Shown one piece after another: positions 11,494-24,032 of a DNA stretch of 64,000 nucleotides. A program made the position numbers and the translations under genes. The stretch is from Silene conica. Lineage: Eukaryota > Streptophyta > Magnoliopsida > Caryophyllales > Caryophyllaceae. Position 1 is the first letter of the stretch. Every line of letters begins with the position of its first letter. The stretch spans positions 48,424,910-48,488,909 of the forward strand of contig CM055320.2 of the NCBI GenBank assembly GCA_029255685.2. Reading direction: 5' to 3'. Under the pieces are notes generated by a model, which was given only the letters and a program-made list of their open reading frames with translations, was not told the origin of the DNA and ran no database searches.

Positions 11494-12737
11494 TGAAGGG
11501 TTCATGTCCTACATGCCCTAGACGGAAATTAGTCATACTAATTTTACAAACAAATTAACTCTTTAATTTGTACCAAGATCTTATGCATGCTAAAAAAAAT
11601 GCGGAAATAATAAGATTGAACCCTTACATTCGGTCCAAACTTATGCTAGGATGATCCTCCATGAAGCAACCAATGTTGGATACCTCCTTCAAGATGCACC
11701 CAAAACAATCCCTTAAAACCGAAATAACACACGAGCTAGGTGCTTAAACGGTTTTCCTTAAACTATATTCTAATCTCTTATTAGAATAATTAAAACTAAT
11801 ATCACAACTATTATAGTATTGAGATTATTATCTTATAATATTTTTAGAGGATTTTCTATATATTTTCTCTTACTAACAAACTTGGCAAAGGATTAGAAAA
11901 ATATGAGATGTGAACAATTCACATAAGTATGGTGGGTTGGGTGGTTGCCGTGAATCCTTAATGGGGAAGCACCAAAGGGTGCTTTTTATCTTACCAAAAC
12001 AAATAGGTTGACACAAGGTAGTGTTCTCTAGGAACATCTTTAGTGATTGTGTTTTTGTGTTCTTAAAACACAAAACACATCTTTAATGACCATCATTAAA
12101 AACGGCACCATCACATTATAAAATGGACTTCCATTTTATAATTGTCGTTTTGTACAATTGTAAGTTCATGTGTGATATGTAACATGTCACAACATAAAAA
12201 TTATTGTTTTAATTTAAAAATGCATATTTATCAAATAAATATCATTTATAAATTAAATAAATCATATGTAACAATTTGACTAGTAATTCATAATTACTTA
12301 TGTATAAAATGGTCATTTCAATAATCGTCAATACGATGTACAACATTTGAAATAATAACCAAGCCGATTCATTCTAATTTCGACATTTCATAAATATCGA
12401 TTAATGTTTGACAATTGACATGTTTCAATTTCAAACATAAATCTTACTTTAAGATTTAACCTCTGATTTCTCGATATTCTATTTTAAGGAATCTGATCAA
12501 CTCGAATCAATATACTTTTGATCAGTTTATCAATTAAGGGAATTGTCCTATATGTGTGACGTAAAGGGATCAACTGACCACCACCGTCATACGACCGTAA
12601 TGTTAAACTCTAGCTAGCCAATCATTACCGATTAATGTTGGTCAGTTGACTATATAATTTCGAATCATCCCTTGCGCATTCTCGTCATGAGATTTAATTA
12701 TGTGATCGCACTATTGTTGAGGACACATTTCCCAACA
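11494..12737 (-). repeat. B2 5' LTR
   Basis: This 1244-bp LTR starts TGTTGGGAAA on the - strand. It is clearly diverged from B1 and B3 but keeps the conserved block at 12540-12640. Confidence 0.9.
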
Positions 12738-13595
12738 AGAATTCCCTAAACCTATGTTCTTGTTAATTGCGTTATTATTCTCTTAATCATGTTTTTCACA
12801 ATTGTTATTGTTGAAGTTACTGTTTTCAATAGTATTATGCGTAGCTAAATTTCACATTTTAGGATGTAGGCGATTTATAGCATAAATGGCGTAGTTTAGG
12901 GCAACCCGTTATAGACTTTGGTCGACCGACTGGCCTCTCTGGTCGGTCGACTGAGGTGGTTGGTCGGTCGACCGGGTTAGCTTGTCGGTCAACCGACTTC
13001 GTGTATGATCAGACCTGTCTTCGTTCGATAATCGCAATATCTTATAATGAGATCGAAAGGAGACTTGTAGGATGCTTAATAATGACCAACCCGGGGATCG
13101 AAAGATAAGGGAAGGGCATTAGTTAACGTTTTAAGACAGCTAAGTTACTAAGACCGAAGGGTATGTGACTTAGACATTAGGAATCACCTATAATGTTGAC
13201 AACCAATATATGTGAGACCTAGGGACTAATAGTGTAGGCCGAAAGGAACTATTAGATAACATAGACCGAAAGGATTTGTTATACCCCCTTACACGACTTC
13301 TTTACATGTTGACCTAGACCGTCTACCATCGTAGCTATGATGACCCAATCATCATAACATCTCTTTTATCATCTTTTTCATATCTATTTTCAGTTTTGCT
13401 CTTGTTTTATTTGCTAGACTTAGTGAAAACCAAAATCAAACGTATAAACCCCCAATTGTTACCTTAAGACAATGACCTAGAACAATTAACACTCCCAACC
13501 TCCTTGTGGTTCGAGTCTGACTTACTCTATCTATAGGTTAAGTTTAGAAATTATAAAATTTATCTTTGACACCCACAACGACGGCTATCAAATTT
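12738..13595 (+). mobile_element. Diverged Athila-like LTR remnant (C4) ending in a primer-site remnant
   Basis: The end (CCTCCTTGTGGTTCGAGTC, then ACTCTATCTATAGG, then ACGACGGCTATCA at 13590, then AATTTT) parallels the last ~90 bp of the Athila LTR at 48090-48170 and the bases leading into its primer site. The paired GGTCGACCGAC motif is at 12920-12951. Phrases such as GGCCGAAAGG (13220-13270) have no counterpart in the younger copies, so this is an old or separate subfamily. Its left part is beyond B2. Confidence 0.6.
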
Positions 13596-13598
13596 TGA

Positions 13599-13743
13599 GT
13601 GCCTAAGCGCTCCCGTCGTAGGAGGTCGTGCCTAAGCTCTCCCGTTGTATGAGGTCGTGCCTAAGCGCTCTCATCATTGGAGGTCGTGCCTATGCGCTCC
13701 ATTAGTCAGAGGTCGTGCTTATGCGCTCTGATGGCGTTCATTC
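13599..13743 (+). repeat. 29-bp minisatellite, about five units
   Basis: Five imperfect units share the core GGTCGTGCCTAAGCGCTC at a period of 29 bp, and the last unit is degenerate. It is GC-rich against an AT-rich background and lies at the junction of C4 and D. Confidence 0.85.
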
Positions 13744-14273
13744 TGTTCTTGGTTGTTGTTGTTTGTGTGATTGGACATGCCATCAAGTGTTGGTCTCTGA
13801 GTCGATCACCTGGTTGCTTACCTGATTTTGAGTATCATGCTTTGATATTTCTCATATTCACATGTACTACTTCATATACAATATGTTCTTATTGTTATCT
13901 ATTTGTATTTTGACGTGAAGTGGCTGGGAGAACCCTGAGTTATTCCCCACTGACTGTGGCGTTCATGTTTCATGAATGTACGTTCGTGCTGTTCGGGGAA
14001 GACGTGTGGCTAGCGAGCATTGTTGATCATTCGAGAATTACCCTTGCGCTTAGTTTAGATTTAATTCATGTTGTTATCGTGGGATACTTTATCCCTCGTT
14101 TATTTAAGTATTCGTGTATAATTTATACTTTAATATTAGTTTTAGTCTTCCGCTTGTTGTTTTGATATTCCGCGAAAAAGTTTTAATAAATATGTCGAAA
14201 AGTTTTTAAAAGTATCATATCTCCGCTGCAAATTACTTGTTTATTTTTATGCTATATCGCGGGGTGTCACAGT

Positions 14274-14285
14274 TGGTATCAGAGC
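14274..14285 (+). promoter_or_regulatory. D primer binding site (tRNA-iMet)
   Basis: TGGTATCAGAGC lies on the + strand, two bases after the LTR end, which fixes D as a + strand element. Confidence 0.85.
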
Positions 14286-14310
14286 AGTAATTCTCCCGAC
14301 GCACACACGT

Positions 14311-15554
14311 TGACACCCGTCGTTGAGGGTGCCAAAGATAAGATTTATAAAACCTCAGCTTAAACTAGATAGAGTAAGTCAAGGGTCGAACCACAAGGAG
14401 ACAAAGTTAATAATGTTTGTGAATTTAAAGTTCATTAAAGTAACAAAAAGGGGGTTTTGATTGGTTGGTTGAAAGTAACAGCTAAGATGACAAAATAAAC
14501 AAAGAAACTAAAACAAAGGTAAAAGGATGATTAGGAATTTCGGTTCCCCATGGCTAGGGTAAGTCAATAGTGGTAAACAACTCGTAAACACAATCTCAAG
14601 GGACAAAGAATAAACCTTTAGGTCAAAATTCTACCCAATCCTTGCGGTCTTAGGGTTCCTAGAAAAGCACTAAACTTTCGTTCATAGTGCAATTCCAAAA
14701 TTGTTGTTAAACTAATTCTACCAATCTTTCAATCTACAAGAATTAGTTCACCAACAATAATGGAGATTGGTACAACAAGCATATAACCATTAAAACCTAA
14801 TTTTCGCCATGGTTCCCCTAATTCCAATCATAGGGATTAGCTACTCATAGTTGTAAGAACAATGTTAACGATTTCAAGAAGCATCAAGCGAGATAACATA
14901 ATTAAGAAGTAACGATTCAAAAGAACGATATATAAACTTGAATAACAACAATAACAAAGAACAAAGATTGGTATAACGGAAAAGATTAATTGCATTAAAA
15001 ACTTACTATGAAACGCAAAAGTATGAACGAATCTGAAATTGGAGTTCTTCTCCCTAAGTCTGAAGTATCTTGTGCTAATGACTGCTTAACCTAATAATTC
15101 TGAACGAGGTTCTATTAATAGTCCTTTCTAATTACAAGATTAAGGAAATAAACCGAAATAAGAATCGAAACAGCGCATCCCGTGAACCGGTCGACCGACC
15201 GGGCATAGTGGTCGGTAGACCGTCTTAGCTGTAGGTAAATCTTCCTGTAACTGCGTCATGGTCGGTCGACCTTTTAGGTAGGTCGGTCAACCGCTTCCTG
15301 TAGGTTACAGCTTCTGGTCGGTTTGCAATCACCGTTAAGATCAAGAGTTCGGATCCTTGCTTCGTGTATTTCCTTGAGATAGCTTCCGGAGGGCGGTTAA
15401 GGCTTAGTTTGGCTCACTTCCGCTTGTTCCTACATTAAAAACATAGAAATGCCAAAGTAAACGGTTTCGGAAGGAAAAGTAACTAAAAGTTACAAATACG
15501 CTTAGAAATACGTGCTGAAACTATAAATAAAATGTATAGTAAATGCACGTATCA
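14311..15554 (-). repeat. C2 3' LTR
   Basis: This 1244-bp LTR reads TGACACCCGTCG at the left and ATCA at the right, the Athila ends of this family. It is clearly more diverged from the C1 and C3 LTRs than those are within themselves. It holds paired GGTCGACCGACC-type motifs at about 15188-15220 and 15260-15290. Confidence 0.88.
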
Positions 15555-16898
15555 AATCTCCTAAAACCAAACCTTGCTTGTCCTCAAGCAAGCACTAAGA
15601 CTCAACTAAAAAAGAAAACTTCTAATGGAACGGATTTCATGCTCAGAGCCAAACAAAACGCCATGCCTAACCAATTTAATGCAACTTCCAAAGAAAACAA
15701 GCATATTGTCAAATGCAAACGAGTTAAACGTGTTGAGGCAAATGCTAAACTTTCGACCTTGCAAGACTCATTCAATTTGGACTCTCACGGGTCGCTCCAT
15801 CACTCAAACAAGCAAAGGGTAAGATATATGTGAAAGACAAGAAGATAAACAAGAATATAGAGTCTAACCTATGTACGACCCACAAGAACATGCCTGCAAT
15901 CTAACATGAACAAAGTCTCTATAACCGTACACATGCATTCCAACACTGTAATAACCATGACACACGCCGAGGCCATTTGGGATTGTGAGGCTAAAGGTAA
16001 GAAAAGGTTAGAATAAATTTGGGAAAGAGGGGTTAAACCGAGCAAACAACCGTCAAACCAAACTTCAAAAACTCTTCCATTCACATTTTCAAAGAACCAA
16101 TGCTACAAAGAATTACAAGCATGGTATCACAAATCCTTTTCTAACTTTTCCTTTCTTTTTCTTTCTTTTCTTCTCATATTTTTTTTCAGTGCAAAAGAAA
16201 GCCTTCCTGTACAGCGCCGGTGGTCGACCGACCAGCAGTGTCAGTCGGTCGACCACCCTAGATATCAGGCGGTTTCTGTTTTTCCCATTTTTTTTATTGA
16301 GTTCTTTCTCTTTTTTTTCTTTTTTTCATTTCTGAACTCAATTTTTTTTTTTCATTTTCTTTCTCCCCACACATTTTTCGATGGAGCACAGCAACCATAA
16401 TTGTCAAAACATTCCCAACACATCTCGTCACTAGCTCGGTTAGGGTAGGCTAATTAAGGATGTAGTAAATGGAACAAAAAGGCAATTTGGCCATGTGGGG
16501 CTATGGGTCAAACAAGAAAGGGGAACCTCTACCACATGTATTAACAAACCACAAACCCGAATGAATATAGGTATCAAGTAGACAAAGTTCATGCTTATGC
16601 AAGTTTATGTGACATGCCTTAGGAGGAGAAACTACTCTCAATCCTACAAGAAATCGGTCATGAATGTCACCGATTTATTAAGCTCTAAAACTTAGAATTT
16701 GAAGTAGCTTGCCAAAAAGAGAGTCAAGTCTAGTTATTTAGCATAAAATCAACAAAAACTCGTAGACAATGCAAAAGACTAGCTTGAAAATTTTTGAAAA
16801 TGCAAGGCAACGCAGTTAGGCGAAATTTAAGGCATAATCATCATAGTAACCATCCGTTCCGACTCGACCTATATGCTAAAAGAAACGTGCAGACTCAA
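15555..16898 (-). other. C2 3' non-coding region, left part
   Basis: A polypurine tract borders the LTR (15555-15572, pyrimidine-rich on +). The rest aligns with 18118-19450 of C3 and 56330-58660 of C1. It holds a pyrimidine-rich stretch (16140-16370), a 14-bp perfect inverted repeat at 16219-16257 and a second inverted repeat TGAGTTC/GAACTCA at 16298-16340. The open frames at 15543-15833 and 15869-16084 are not conserved as proteins. Confidence 0.7.
16219..16257. repeat. Perfect inverted repeat (14-bp arms) built from the GGTCGACCGAC motif
   Basis: The arms GGTGGTCGACCGAC (16219-16232) and GTCGGTCGACCACC (16244-16257) are exact complements around an 11-nt loop. The same structure occurs in C3 at about 18746-18782 and in C1 on either side of the solo LTR. 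Confidence 0.9.
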
Positions 16899-18117
16899 TG
16901 ACACCCGTCGTTGAGGGGTGCCAAAGATAAGATTTATAAAACCTCAGCTTAAACTAGATAGAGTAAGTCAAGGGTCGAACCACAAGGAGACAAGGTTAAT
17001 ATTGTTTGTGAATTTAGAGTCTATTGAATGTAACAAAAAAGGGGGGGTTTTGATTGATGGTTGAGACTAACAACTAAAATGGCAAAATAAATAAGAATGC
17101 TAAACAAGAGTAAAAGGATGATTAGGGACTTCGGTTCCCCATGGCTAGGGCAGGTCAACAAAGGGTAAATAATCAATTAACACAAACCTTAAGGTCAATA
17201 TTCTACCCAATCCTTACGGTCTTAGGGTTCCTAGTAAATCACTAAACTTTCGTTCATAATGCAATCCCAAAATTGTTGTTAAACTAATGCTAACTATCTT
17301 TCAATCTTAAAGAATTAGTTCACCAACAACAATGGGGATCGGTGTACTAATCATAAAACCATTAAAACTTAATTTTAGCCATGGTTCCCCTAATTCCTAA
17401 TCATATGTATTAGCTATGCATAATTATGAAACTAATACTAACAAGATTTAAGAACAACAAGCAAGATAACATAATTGAAGATGAAGATTCACGAGGGAAA
17501 AACACAAATTGAATAACAATAATAAGAAGAACAATGAATTTGAATGATAAGAAAGATAAATTGCATAAAACTTACAAACCAATTGGAAAATAAGAACAAA
17601 TCTCAAACTTGGAATTCTTCTCTCTAAACTAATGTGTTTTTGCTAATTGTGACTGCTTAACCTAATTAAAGTTCTCAAGGGTCCTTTAATAGGTTTCTAA
17701 TTACACGATTAAAAGAATTAAAACCGAAACAAAACAGCGGAACCCTTCGTCAGGTCGACCGACCGGGTATAGTCGTCGGTCGACCACGATAGGTGTAGAC
17801 AATGCCTTCTGTAACTGTGCGCTGGTCGGTCGACCAGTTAGTGTGGTCGGTCGACCAATTCCTGTGTATTCCAGCCTTTAATTTGCTTGCACGCATCTCT
17901 AGGCTATGAGTTCGGGTCCTTGCTTTGTGCAAATCCTTAGAATGGCTTCCGGAGGACGAATAAAGCTTGATTTTGCTTACTTCCGCTTGTTCCTACATTT
18001 AAAACATAGAAATGCCAAAGTAAACCGTTTCGGGAGGACAAGTAACTAAAAGCTACAAATATGCATAGAAATACGTGCTGAAACTATAGATAAAATGTAT
18101 AGTAAATGCACGTATCA
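16899..18117 (-). repeat. C3 3' LTR
   Basis: This 1219-bp LTR is bounded by TGACACC at the left and GTATCA at the right. It pairs with the LTR at 44888-46126 and holds two pairs of the GGTCGACC motif (17753-17785 and about 17822-17856). Confidence 0.92.
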
Positions 18118-19818
18118 AACTCCCCAAACCAAACCTTGCTTGTCCTCAAGCAAGCACTAAGACTCAATTAAAAAGAAAAACTTCTACTTGGAACGGATTT
18201 CTAGCTCAAAACCAAACACAACGCCATGCCTAACCATTTTAATGCAAATTTCAAAGAAAACCAAGCTTATTGCCAAATGCAAACGAATTAAACATGTTTG
18301 AATAAAATGCTAAACTTTCAACCTTGCAAGACTCATTCCAAATGGACTCTCGCGGTACGCTCGAGACACTCATGAAGCAAAGGGTGATATATATGTGAAA
18401 GAACAGAAGATAAACAAGAAGACTCTCACCTATCTACGACCCATAAGAACATGTCTGCAATCTAACATGAACAAAGTCTCTACAACCGTACATATGCATT
18501 CCAATACTTAAATAACCATGACACATGTTGAGGTGATTTGGGATTGTGAGGCTAAAGGTAAGAAAGGCTAAAATGAATTATGGAAAGAGGGGTTAAACCG
18601 AGCTAACAACCATTAAACCATACTATAAAAATACCTCCATTTTTCTTCACAAAACCAGCCAATGCTCAAAAATCGTGGGCATATTATCACAACTCCTCTT
18701 CTTTTCCTTCCTTTCTTTTCAAAATAACACTCCTGTTCAGTGGTTGTGGTCGACCGACCATGTATGTCAGTCGGCCGACCACCTCTGATAACAGGCAGCT
18801 TCTGATTTTTTTTTTTTCATATATTTTTTCATTGAGTTCTTTCTTTTCTTTTTCTTTTTCTGAACTCATAATTTTTTTCTTTTCACTTTCTTTTCTTTTC
18901 CCTTTTTCACCACTCCCACACAAAAAGATTCTTCAATGAAGCATAAAAACCAAAAGACGGTCAAAATAGTCCCAACATACCATGTTACTAGCTCGGCTAG
19001 GGTAAGCAATTTAAGGATGTAGTATATGGGATAAAAGAGGCAATTTGGCTATGTGAGGGTTATGGGTCGAACAAGAAAAAGGGAAACCTCTAGCACATGT
19101 GTCAACAAACCACAAACCCGAATGCATATAGGTATCAACTAGACAAAATTCATGCTTATGCAAGTTGATGTGACATGCCTTAGGAGGAGAAACTACTCTC
19201 AATCCTACATGAAATCGGTCATGAATGTCACCGATTTATTAAGCTCTATATCTTAGAATATGTAGTAGCTTGCCAAGAAGAGAGTCAAGTCTAATAATTA
19301 ACATAAAATCAACAAAAACTCGTACACCATGCAAAAGACTAGCTTGAAGTTTTTTTGAAAAGGCAAGGCAAGGCATTAGGCGAAATGTGAGGCATAATCA
19401 TCATAGTATCCGTCTGTTCCGACTCGACCTATATGCTAAAGGAAACGTGCATTTTTTTGAATATTTTTTTTGTATGTATGCAAATTGAACGGAGAAAAAG
19501 TAACTGAAATGCAGTAAACGTGCGACAGAAAAAGATGAAATGCAGATGCAAACAAAACAGAAGGAAAAAGACAAAATATAACTAAACAAATGCAGACTCA
19601 AAAGAAGGATGCAAATACCCTCCCGAAACCAAAACGCACAATGCCCCATTGTGCTCATCAACATAAATCCCCAGCATACGAATGGGGATAGGTAAAGACA
19701 AACAAAAGAAGAAAGAGAAGAAAACTAAAGAAAACAGAAAGAGACAACAATAAGTGACTTACAAGATGCATGTAGCTCCCCAAACCGAACGTCGAAGAGG
19801 GGAGTTTTGGGCTCAACA
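18118..19818 (-). other. C3 3' non-coding region
   Basis: The polypurine tract is at 18118-18135. Further right come a pyrimidine-rich tract (18690-18910) with the inverted repeat TGAGTTC (18833-18839)/GAACTCA (18862-18868), and a near-perfect GGTCGACC hairpin at about 18746-18782. No conserved protein frame is present. The layout is shared with C1 and C2. Confidence 0.75.
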
Positions 19819-20411
19819 CTAATCCTCTGGCTCATACTCCGAGCCACTAGCTTCCTCTTCCACCTCCTCCTCCTCCTCATCGGACCCTATGCCTGTTCCT
19901 GGGGCTTCGCCCGATGCTTCCCCGTATCCCTGACCGCCCGCCTGAGGTGTGTACCAGGAGGGGTGAGTCCATGGGCCGGTAGGGAGCCTACCCTGAGTAG
20001 CATACTCCGAGTAGGACGGGTACTGGTAGACACAATCGTCCAACCGTTTCTGGTTGAACTGCCTGCAAAGGTCGGCCATCATGTGCGGGAGGGACCTGTT
20101 ATCAATGACAGGAGGAATAGCAACGTTAGGAGGAACAGTAAAATCGGATGGGTAACCCGTCCCTGGTGCAGCATAGTGAGCACCAGGGGCGGGTGCCCTA
20201 TGACCTCTAAAGGTGCCTCCCCTAAGTAGGAGGCGGTAGGACGGAAGGAGTAGTCGAGGCTCCCCCTGAACAGTATCAAAGGGTAGCATGGGAGGGGCAT
20301 CAGTGATGGGGATGCAGACACTAGTATATGTGTCCACCTTCCAAAAGTCCTGCCTGTCTACCCAATGTACGGACCTGACATAAGTCATGTCCATGTATCG
20401 GGAGAGAGGGT
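19819..20411 (-). pseudogene. C3 ORF1-like gene, carboxy-terminal part
   Basis: The frame contains MDMTYVRSVHWVDRQDFWK, a proline- and glycine-rich middle, SLPHMMADLCRQFNQKRLDD, and a tail of glycine, serine and glutamate (SDEEEEEVEEEASGSEYEPED is the end region). The same tail occurs in C1 (55366-55938) and C2. It matches in position the extra gene that Athila elements carry after pol, sometimes called env-like or ATHILA ORF1. I see no signal peptide or membrane span here. The remainder of the gene lies on the other side of B3, from 37693. Confidence 0.75.
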
Positions 20412-20416
20412 GAAGC

Positions 20417-21691
20417 CGTAAGGTTTAAATATCTCATAACCTAATAATATTAGTCATACTAAATAAAATTAGATAACTAACATTTTAATTATTATGTTTT
20501 AGATCTTATGCATGCTAGTATAAAATGCGGAAATAGGACTCAAATTACTTACAATCCGACGAAACCAATGCAAGGATGATCCTCCGTAGTATTCAAAGAG
20601 TATACCTCCTCCAAGATGCACCCAAGACACCCTTAATCAACCGAGACTTGAACAAGCTAGGGCAAGGACCGGTTTTCCTTAAACAAATTCTAATCTTTAA
20701 TTAGAATTGTAAAAGCTAATAATACTAATATTATTATTTTAGAAAATATTATCTTATAATATATAAGACGGATTCTTTTGTATTTTCTCACTAGAAAATT
20801 TCGGCTAAGAATACTATAATGAAGGTGTGATTTGATTATATATTACCCACACAATTTACTTCAGCAAAATCATTAACTTAAGTGGGTATGGGGAAGAGGT
20901 GAGCCGGCTAGGGTATGGGGAAGGGGAAAAGAATAAGCCCTTTTGTGTTATCAATAACCTAGGCATGCAACCCTAACTATTAGGTGTTAATGCTAGGTTA
21001 TCATTGTGTCCTTAACCATTTAAAACACAATTAAACATCCTTAATCTATCCCCATGAAACCGACACCTCTTCTTAAAATGGATCCCATTTTATAACTGAT
21101 ATTTTGTCAATTGTACATATGTGATGTCTAATGTGTCACATTAAAATATGTGACAATTGATTTTAATTTAAAATGCATATTTATCAAATAAATATCATTT
21201 GTAAATTAAATAAATCATATTAAACAATTTGACAAGTAATTCGAAATTACTTTAGCATAAAAATGGTTATTATCATTAATCGTCAATACGATTTACAACC
21301 CTTGTAATAATATACAATCCGATTCATTCTAATTACGATTTTATAAATATCGTTCATTGTTTAATAATTGACACGTTTCAATTATAAACATAAATATTAC
21401 AGTAAGATTTAACCTCTGATTTCTCGATATACGAGTTTAAGGAATATGATCAACTCGTATCAATATACATTTGATCATTTTATCAATTAAGGGAATTGTC
21501 CTATAGGTGTGACCTAAAGGGATCAACTGACCACCACCGTCATACGACAGTAATGTCAAACTCTAGCTAGCCAATCATTACCGATTAATGTTGGTTAGTT
21601 TACTAATATAATTTCGTATCATCCCTTGTGCATTCTCGTCATGAGTTTTAATTATGTGATCGCACTATTGTTGAGGACATATTTCCCAACA
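20417..21691 (-). repeat. B3 3' LTR
   Basis: This 1275-bp LTR borders a polypurine tract on its right (21692-21702; AAGTGGGAGAT on the - strand). It differs from the other three B3-type LTRs at scattered sites, while those three are nearly identical to each other. Confidence 0.92.
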
Positions 21692-24032
21692 ATCTCCCAC
21701 TTGTCCTCGACAAGTGTGCGTCACCAATTCTCTTGTCCTATTACAATCTCCCACTCAATGCAAGGTGTCTCTGAGGTCGTACTTGCATTTGATCATATCA
21801 TGAGTGGTTTCCTCGATCTGGAGAATAACTGATTGACCGGAATTATCTACCATAGATACATTCCGAGCGTGGCCACGCATTTCCAGTTAATTTCTCCTCG
21901 AGTGGCCTTGAGATTTGAACAACCCTGACAAGGGGTGGACAATTTTTATCGTACTACTCCCTTTAGCTAGCCACAGTCAGTCACAACCCAAAGCAATCCC
22001 ATTTGACTCCAGTTACGAAAAGTCGTAGAGAATGGATCAAGGTTATGCCAAAACTGTACCATCTTGGGAGAGTAGTCTTTAGTCTAAGAATTGACTCATA
22101 AGAATACTATAGCAGCTCTTGCCACGACCCGGCTATCATAAAATTCCAGAACTCTATAAGCGGTCACTTTGCCCGACAGAGTGTCTCTTGCAGTCTGTCT
22201 ATGTGATCGACTAGTCATCACATATGACTCTATGACATTTCATCAGTCGCCTCACATTCTAGTCGCTTTGAGATGTCACCTCATGTAAGCGGCCAGGGGC
22301 TATACTAAGTCAATCCAGTTCACTTTATGGGGTTCAAAGTTGTCTCTTACAACCCATTTGGATTTTGACAAAGTATCTATCATTGAGAGTTATTATAACT
22401 CAAATGACATTGTCATGCTAAGACAGTCAATACTGCTCCATAGCATTTGATGCATGATCACTAATTTGTATTAGTTTGAATTCTCGAATAAGCCTTTTAT
22501 TCATGTTTTCAAAACCTACAAATTTTGGTCTCCTTCCAACTCATATTATCTCACATAATATGATCTTATTTGAGCACATATCTAGAACTCATCCTAGATC
22601 TTGAGTTTCCTTTCCTGAGGGAAGCTGACACTGTTATCTTATAACTTGTGACGTATCGTCACTTATGTACTGAAATCTATATTGTAGTTGTTAATGATTT
22701 CATTTCTCCAATATTTTCACTCATCTTGTTAAATTTAATCAAAAAGTTTTAGGTTCACATTCATCAATATGAATAATGTAACCAACCATTTTGAATTCTA
22801 ATGGGTACCTTCCCGTGAAGCTCCATCATCCTAAGATATATGGTATTTAGTTCATCTAGAATTGAGAACTTCTTATTCTTTACACTTTAAAGAATCACCA
22901 TTCTCTCTAAATGGTACGTTCATTTCTCTAGTGAATATCACTCCCACTAAAATCAACATCACTCCTTTTATAGCGATTGATATTTCTGAAATGAACCTTT
23001 CATTTCACGCATGTTATTCATTTGCTTTTACTTGAACCAGTATCACTATCCCTATAGTGGTCTACCTCCATTCAATCAACATCACTTCTTTCATGTCTTC
23101 GTTTCCTCGAGACGAATATGACATGATATTCCCTTATAACTACATTGAGAGAATTGAGATGATTTCTTCTCTTTTAACTTATAATTTTAGAAAAATCATT
23201 TGTTAAGGAAACATTTCCTTCCGATATCATACGGGATTTCCTTTATCCTCTCTTTGAAACAATGAACATAAGGAACATTTCCTCTTGTGTCCTCTCGTAG
23301 TTTCTTTTATTCATTCATTTAGGGTTCTTCTTAAGACTCCCATGTAGGATTCTTCTCTAAGATCCTATATTTATATCATTGGTTTGCGGGCGAAATATTT
23401 TCTCCCACTCTATCCTCTTTAAAAATACCCTTTATTTGTAAGAGGATAGCAATTTTCGATATAACCAATGCATATGAATGTTTGAAAAGTTTTATAGGTG
23501 TGATGAATATATTCTCATTTTCACTTAAAATGATCATCTTATAATGAACTAATATTCATTTTGATTGAATATTTTCCTCTTAGATGGTGTATTCCTCATT
23601 TTTAATTAATCAACGCTTTGATTATTTATATTGATCGTATCAATGTTACTTTACAATGAACGTTTCATGGTTTTTATCTAGTGATTTATAGAAATCACTT
23701 TGATTCATGTTCGACAATTTATACAATTTATTTTAAGAGTCAATAATTCGATTAAGAACAAAAGTAGTGACTTGGGTTGAAAACCAAGTTACTAATATCC
23801 AAAATTACAACCATTGTTTAGGATTCAAATCCTTGTCTTACAAGAAAGCAAATTGTTCTAGGAAATAAAATGCAAAATATGAAAAAAGACAATAATGAAA
23901 ATTAGAGCCAAGCTCTTAAGTCTTCAATCAAATGGATGCTACCATAGTCATCCATGTAAAGAACTTCATGCTTCCTTCTCCTTGCCTTTGTCATTAGGAG
24001 GTGGCCCTTTAAAACAATTAAAAAGGGTAAAA
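21692..24032 (-). other. B3 region between gag and 3' LTR, no pol
   Basis: This is 2.3 kb where a copia element should carry protease, integrase, RT and RNase H. I find no IHCD, YVDD or similar motif, only AT-rich sequence with short chance frames such as 21626-21832. B1 shows the same sequence near 3864-4433, so the absence of pol is a family trait. Confidence 0.7.

Larger units (their letters stand above)
8900..12737 (-). mobile_element. Copia-type gag-only element B2, right part
   Basis: This second family B copy has a 5' LTR (11494-12737), primer site, leader and the first ~58 codons of gag. Its left part was separated by the insertion of E, which joins directly to gag at 8900. It is diverged from B1 and B3, so it is an older, independent insertion, here into the Athila-like LTR remnant C4. 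The expected target duplication is AGAAT (12738-12742); its partner is outside the window. Confidence 0.8.
13596..14310 (+). mobile_element. Ty3-type LTR end (D) with primer site
   Basis: The LTR ends CGCGGGGTGTCACA at 14271 and is followed by a tRNA-iMet primer site. The start is uncertain: similarity to Athila stops at about 13596, where a TG is found, so the LTR may be ~676 bp. Only 25 bp of internal sequence remain before Athila C2 begins at 14311; the rest should lie beyond C2, right of the window. Two open frames here (13677-13913, 13920-14165) show no family features. Confidence 0.55.

Noticed and set aside
13677-14165. Two hydrophobic open frames resembling small membrane proteins
   Set aside because: They lie in LTR sequence ending in a terminus and primer site, and the first one covers the minisatellite; hydrophobicity follows from T-rich sequence.
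8706-14271. E (8706-8899) and D (13596-14271) as two LTRs of one element
   Set aside because: Their ends are only loosely similar, and between them lie B2 and C4, which do not form an internal region for such an element.
19807-20229. 140-codon + strand frame opposite the C3 ORF1-like gene
   Set aside because: It is the antisense of a recognisable conserved gene; the matching antisense frame at 55474-55806 has the same explanation.
21692-24032. Hidden copia pol in B3
   Set aside because: No protease, integrase or RT motif was found by eye in any frame, and the region is collinear with the matching part of B1.
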